Part shown: one piece after another, positions 6,676 through 7,809 of the stretch
Numbering within the stretch: the stretch's first letter is position 1
Layout: the number at the start of each line of letters is the position of its first letter
Assembly (NCBI GenBank): GCA_025966355.1
Contig: JAICWZ010000076.1
Span: forward strand, 1-7,809
Source of the DNA: Thermomicrobiaceae bacterium
Lineage (GTDB): Bacteria; Chloroflexota; Chloroflexia; Thermomicrobiales; Thermomicrobiaceae
Length of the DNA stretch: 7,809 nucleotides
Direction: 5' to 3'
Notes under the pieces: model-generated
The model's input: only the letters and a program-made list of their open reading frames with translations
Told to the model about the DNA's origin: nothing
Databases searched by the model: none
Program-made: the position numbers and the translations under genes

Positions 6676-6894
6676 TGCCGCCGATAGCGCACGCTCCGCA
6701 CATGCACGGCCGAAGGGGAAGACGTGGGCCGCTCAGATTCGATCCAGGGCACGACAACAGATTCCAGGCGAGCGTTCTGCTCGGCGTTGATCCCTCGGCA
6801 GCAACTGCCCGACCCTAGTTGCGGCTCCTGGCCCGCGCCTGCTGGAGTGACTGGCTGAACGCATGTCGCCACGTCAAGAGTTCCGGCGAGGACG

Positions 6895-6915
6895 GGCGCC
6901 GTACGGCGCCTTTTT
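6895..6915 (+). terminator. Intrinsic terminator
   Basis: GGCGCC-GTAC-GGCGCC forms a six-base-pair, all-GC stem with a four-base loop, and five T residues follow immediately (6911-6915). It lies 304 bp after the stop of the c-di-GMP gene and 93 bp before the proC start. It could end the upstream mRNA, end a separate short RNA, or act as an attenuator in a proC leader. Confidence 0.8.
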
Positions 6916-6935
6916 CGTGCCCGAGAGCCGCAATC

Positions 6936-6955
6936 CCACGAAGAGCCACGAAGAA
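6936..6955 (+). repeat. Two tandem 10-bp repeats (CCACGAAGAR)
   Basis: CCACGAAGAG and CCACGAAGAA follow each other without a gap, 20-40 bases after the terminator. With only two copies this may be chance, or a paired binding site for a regulator. Confidence 0.4.
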
Positions 6956-6968
6956 TTGAGTGCAGTTG

Positions 6969-6985
6969 CTGCCGTGCGACGGCAG
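6969..6985 (+). other. Hairpin immediately upstream of the proC ribosome binding site
   Basis: CTGCCGT-GCG-ACGGCAG is a perfect seven-base-pair stem with a three-base loop, ending 10 bases before the GGAG at 6996-6999. It leaves the ribosome binding site free. Its left arm is also complementary to 6796-6801 upstream of the terminator, so it has a competing partner. Confidence 0.5.
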
Positions 6986-7008
6986 TCGTGAAGATGGAGC
7001 ACGAACCG

Positions 7009-7809
7009 ATGCAAACCGTCAAGCAAACCGATCTGCAGGCCCGCAACGTCCTCTGGAACCGACGGATCGCCTTTATCGGCTGCGGCGTGATGGCCGAGGC
7101 GATCATGTCGACGCTCTTGCGCGGCGAATTGGTGGACGCCGGGCAGATCACCGGCAGCGATCCGCTTGAGGCGCGCCGCCGCGAGCTGAGTACGAAGTAC
7201 GGCGTGCGCCTCATCGCCGAGAATCGCGCGGCGGTGGCCGGAGCCGATGTCGTTCTGCTGACCGTCAAGCCGCAAACGCTCAACGATGTCATGCGCGATC
7301 TGGCCGGCGCGCTCGAACCGGGGCAACTCGTTATCTCGATCGTGCCCGGCGCGACGGTGACGCAGCTGACCGGCGGACTGCGTCATGAGCGGGTCGTCCG
7401 CTCGATGCCGAATACGCCGGCCCAGATCGGCTACGGCGCAACCGTCTGGTACCCGGGCGCGGCGGTCGACGCTGATGGCGAAGCGCTCGTCTCGGCGATT
7501 TTGAGCGCGATGGGGACGGCGATTCGCGTCAACAGCGAGGACGCGGTCGACATGTCGACCGCGCTCAGCGGCACCGGCCCGGCGTATATCTTCCTGGTAA
7601 TGGAGGCGCTGATCGACGCCGGGGTGCATATGGGCTTCCCGCGCCGGACGGCCGAAGAGTTGGTGCACCAGACGGTGCTCGGCTCCGTCCTCTTCGCACG
7701 TGAATCGGGCAACCATCCGGCCGAACTGCGCAACATGGTAACGACGCCGGGTGGTACGACCGCCGCCGCGATCTACGAGATGGAGAAGGGTGGCCTGCGC
7801 ACGGTAATC
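7009..7809 (+). CDS. proC: Pyrroline-5-carboxylate reductase, 3' end outside the window
   Basis: ProC reduces 1-pyrroline-5-carboxylate to L-proline with NAD(P)H, the last step of proline synthesis in the cytoplasm. The 267 visible residues cover nearly the whole family length (about 270-280). The N-terminal Rossmann motif is IAFIGCGVMAEA (20-31), and SMPNTP (132-137) closes the nucleotide-binding half. The C-terminal dimerisation half shows LSGTGPAYIF (186-195), the DAGV-MGFPRR-A segment and the signature TTPGGTT (245-251). Only the last few residues are missing. ATG at 7009 is chosen because GGAG (6996-6999) lies nine bases before it; in-frame ATG at 6994 and GTG at 6988 have no such site. 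Even so, about 18 residues precede the first strand, where many ProC proteins have only two or three. The preceding terminator and hairpins hint at leader control, which is inference. Confidence 0.95.
   Translation, partial: MQTVKQTDLQARNVLWNRRIAFIGCGVMAEAIMSTLLRGELVDAGQITGSDPLEARRRELSTKYGVRLIAENRAAVAGADVVLLTVKPQTLNDVMRDLAGALEPGQLVISIVPGATVTQLTGGLRHERVVRSMPNTPAQIGYGATVWYPGAAVDADGEALVSAILSAMGTAIRVNSEDAVDMSTALSGTGPAYIFLVMEALIDAGVHMGFPRRTAEELVHQTVLGSVLFARESGNHPAELRNMVTTPGGTTAAAIYEMEKGGLRTVI

Larger units (their letters stand above)
6592..7008. other. 417-bp non-coding region between the c-di-GMP gene and proC
   Basis: No supported gene. It contains, in order, a 22-bp perfect palindrome (6637-6658), a TACAAT box (6670-6675), a CGAGC-GTTCT-GCTCG hairpin (6769-6783) and a GGCAG-CAA-CTGCC hairpin (6797-6809). 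Then come an intrinsic terminator (6895-6915), two tandem CCACGAAGA repeats (6936-6955) and a 7-bp-stem hairpin (6969-6985) just before the proC ribosome binding site. I looked for tRNA, tmRNA, SRP RNA, RNase P RNA, T-box and common riboswitch core motifs and did not find one. The short open frames here translate through the palindrome and are not credible. Confidence 0.45.

Noticed and set aside
6731..6760. tRNA T-arm-like GATTCGATCC
   Set aside because: Flanking bases do not form a T stem and no D or anticodon arm is present.
6618..6818. 66-codon plus-strand frame after the c-di-GMP gene
   Set aside because: TTG start with no ribosome binding site; its first third is translation of the palindrome (GDACVARP) and the rest matches nothing recognisable.
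6700..6916. T-box, glycine or SAM riboswitch before proC
   Set aside because: GCCGAAGGGGAAG (about 6709) and GGAGTGACTGGC (about 6844) recall pieces of glycine and SAM riboswitches, but the remaining core motifs and the T-box sequence are absent.
6874..7716. 280-codon minus-strand frame over proC
   Set aside because: Antisense to an unmistakable ProC; rich in Arg/His/Asp as expected for a shadow frame, and it runs through the terminator and hairpins.
1..7809. CRISPR array, insertion sequence, defence island or attachment site
   Set aside because: No regularly spaced repeats, transposase, integrase or terminal repeats; genes are ordinary metabolic and signalling families with uniform high-GC codon use.

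Overview
This is a high-GC bacterial window with six protein-coding genes. Two are cut by the window edges. Gene content (GH15 glucan/trehalose hydrolase, a divergent creatininase-family protein, a NarL-type receiver, a PAS-PAS-GGDEF-EAL protein, ProC), GTG/TTG starts and a CGACGCA/TGCGTCG intergenic palindrome would fit Chloroflexota, perhaps a Thermomicrobia/Sphaerobacter-like lineage. That placement is an impression from family resemblance and base composition, not a measured result.

Layout. Positions 1-334 (minus) hold the N-terminal part of an atypical response-regulator receiver. A 118-bp divergent spacer leads to a small four-helix membrane protein (453-941, plus). It runs tail-to-tail into a GH15 glycoside hydrolase (938-2794, minus), and the two genes share a CTAG double stop. 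The hydrolase is divergent from a creatininase-family gene (2907-3680, plus) across a spacer of about 110 bp. A 346-bp non-coding stretch, rich in short hairpins, precedes a large cyclic-di-GMP enzyme with both a complete GGDEF and a complete EAL domain (4027-6591, plus). A second non-coding stretch (6592-7008) holds a 22-bp perfect palindrome, a -10-like box, several hairpins, a strong intrinsic terminator, and a 13-nt inverted repeat whose arms flank that terminator. The window ends inside proC (7009 onward, plus), only a few codons short of its expected end.

How the genes relate. There is no obvious operon; most genes stand alone with their own ribosome binding sites. Themes are signalling (atypical receiver, c-di-GMP turnover) and metabolism (alpha-glucan or trehalose hydrolysis, amide hydrolysis, proline synthesis). 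I do not see a defence island, mobile element, CRISPR array or biosynthetic cluster. The best candidates for something undescribed are the two structured intergenic regions (before the c-di-GMP gene and before proC) and the creatininase-family protein, which lacks a metal-binding glutamate normally invariant in the family. None of these could be tested computationally here.
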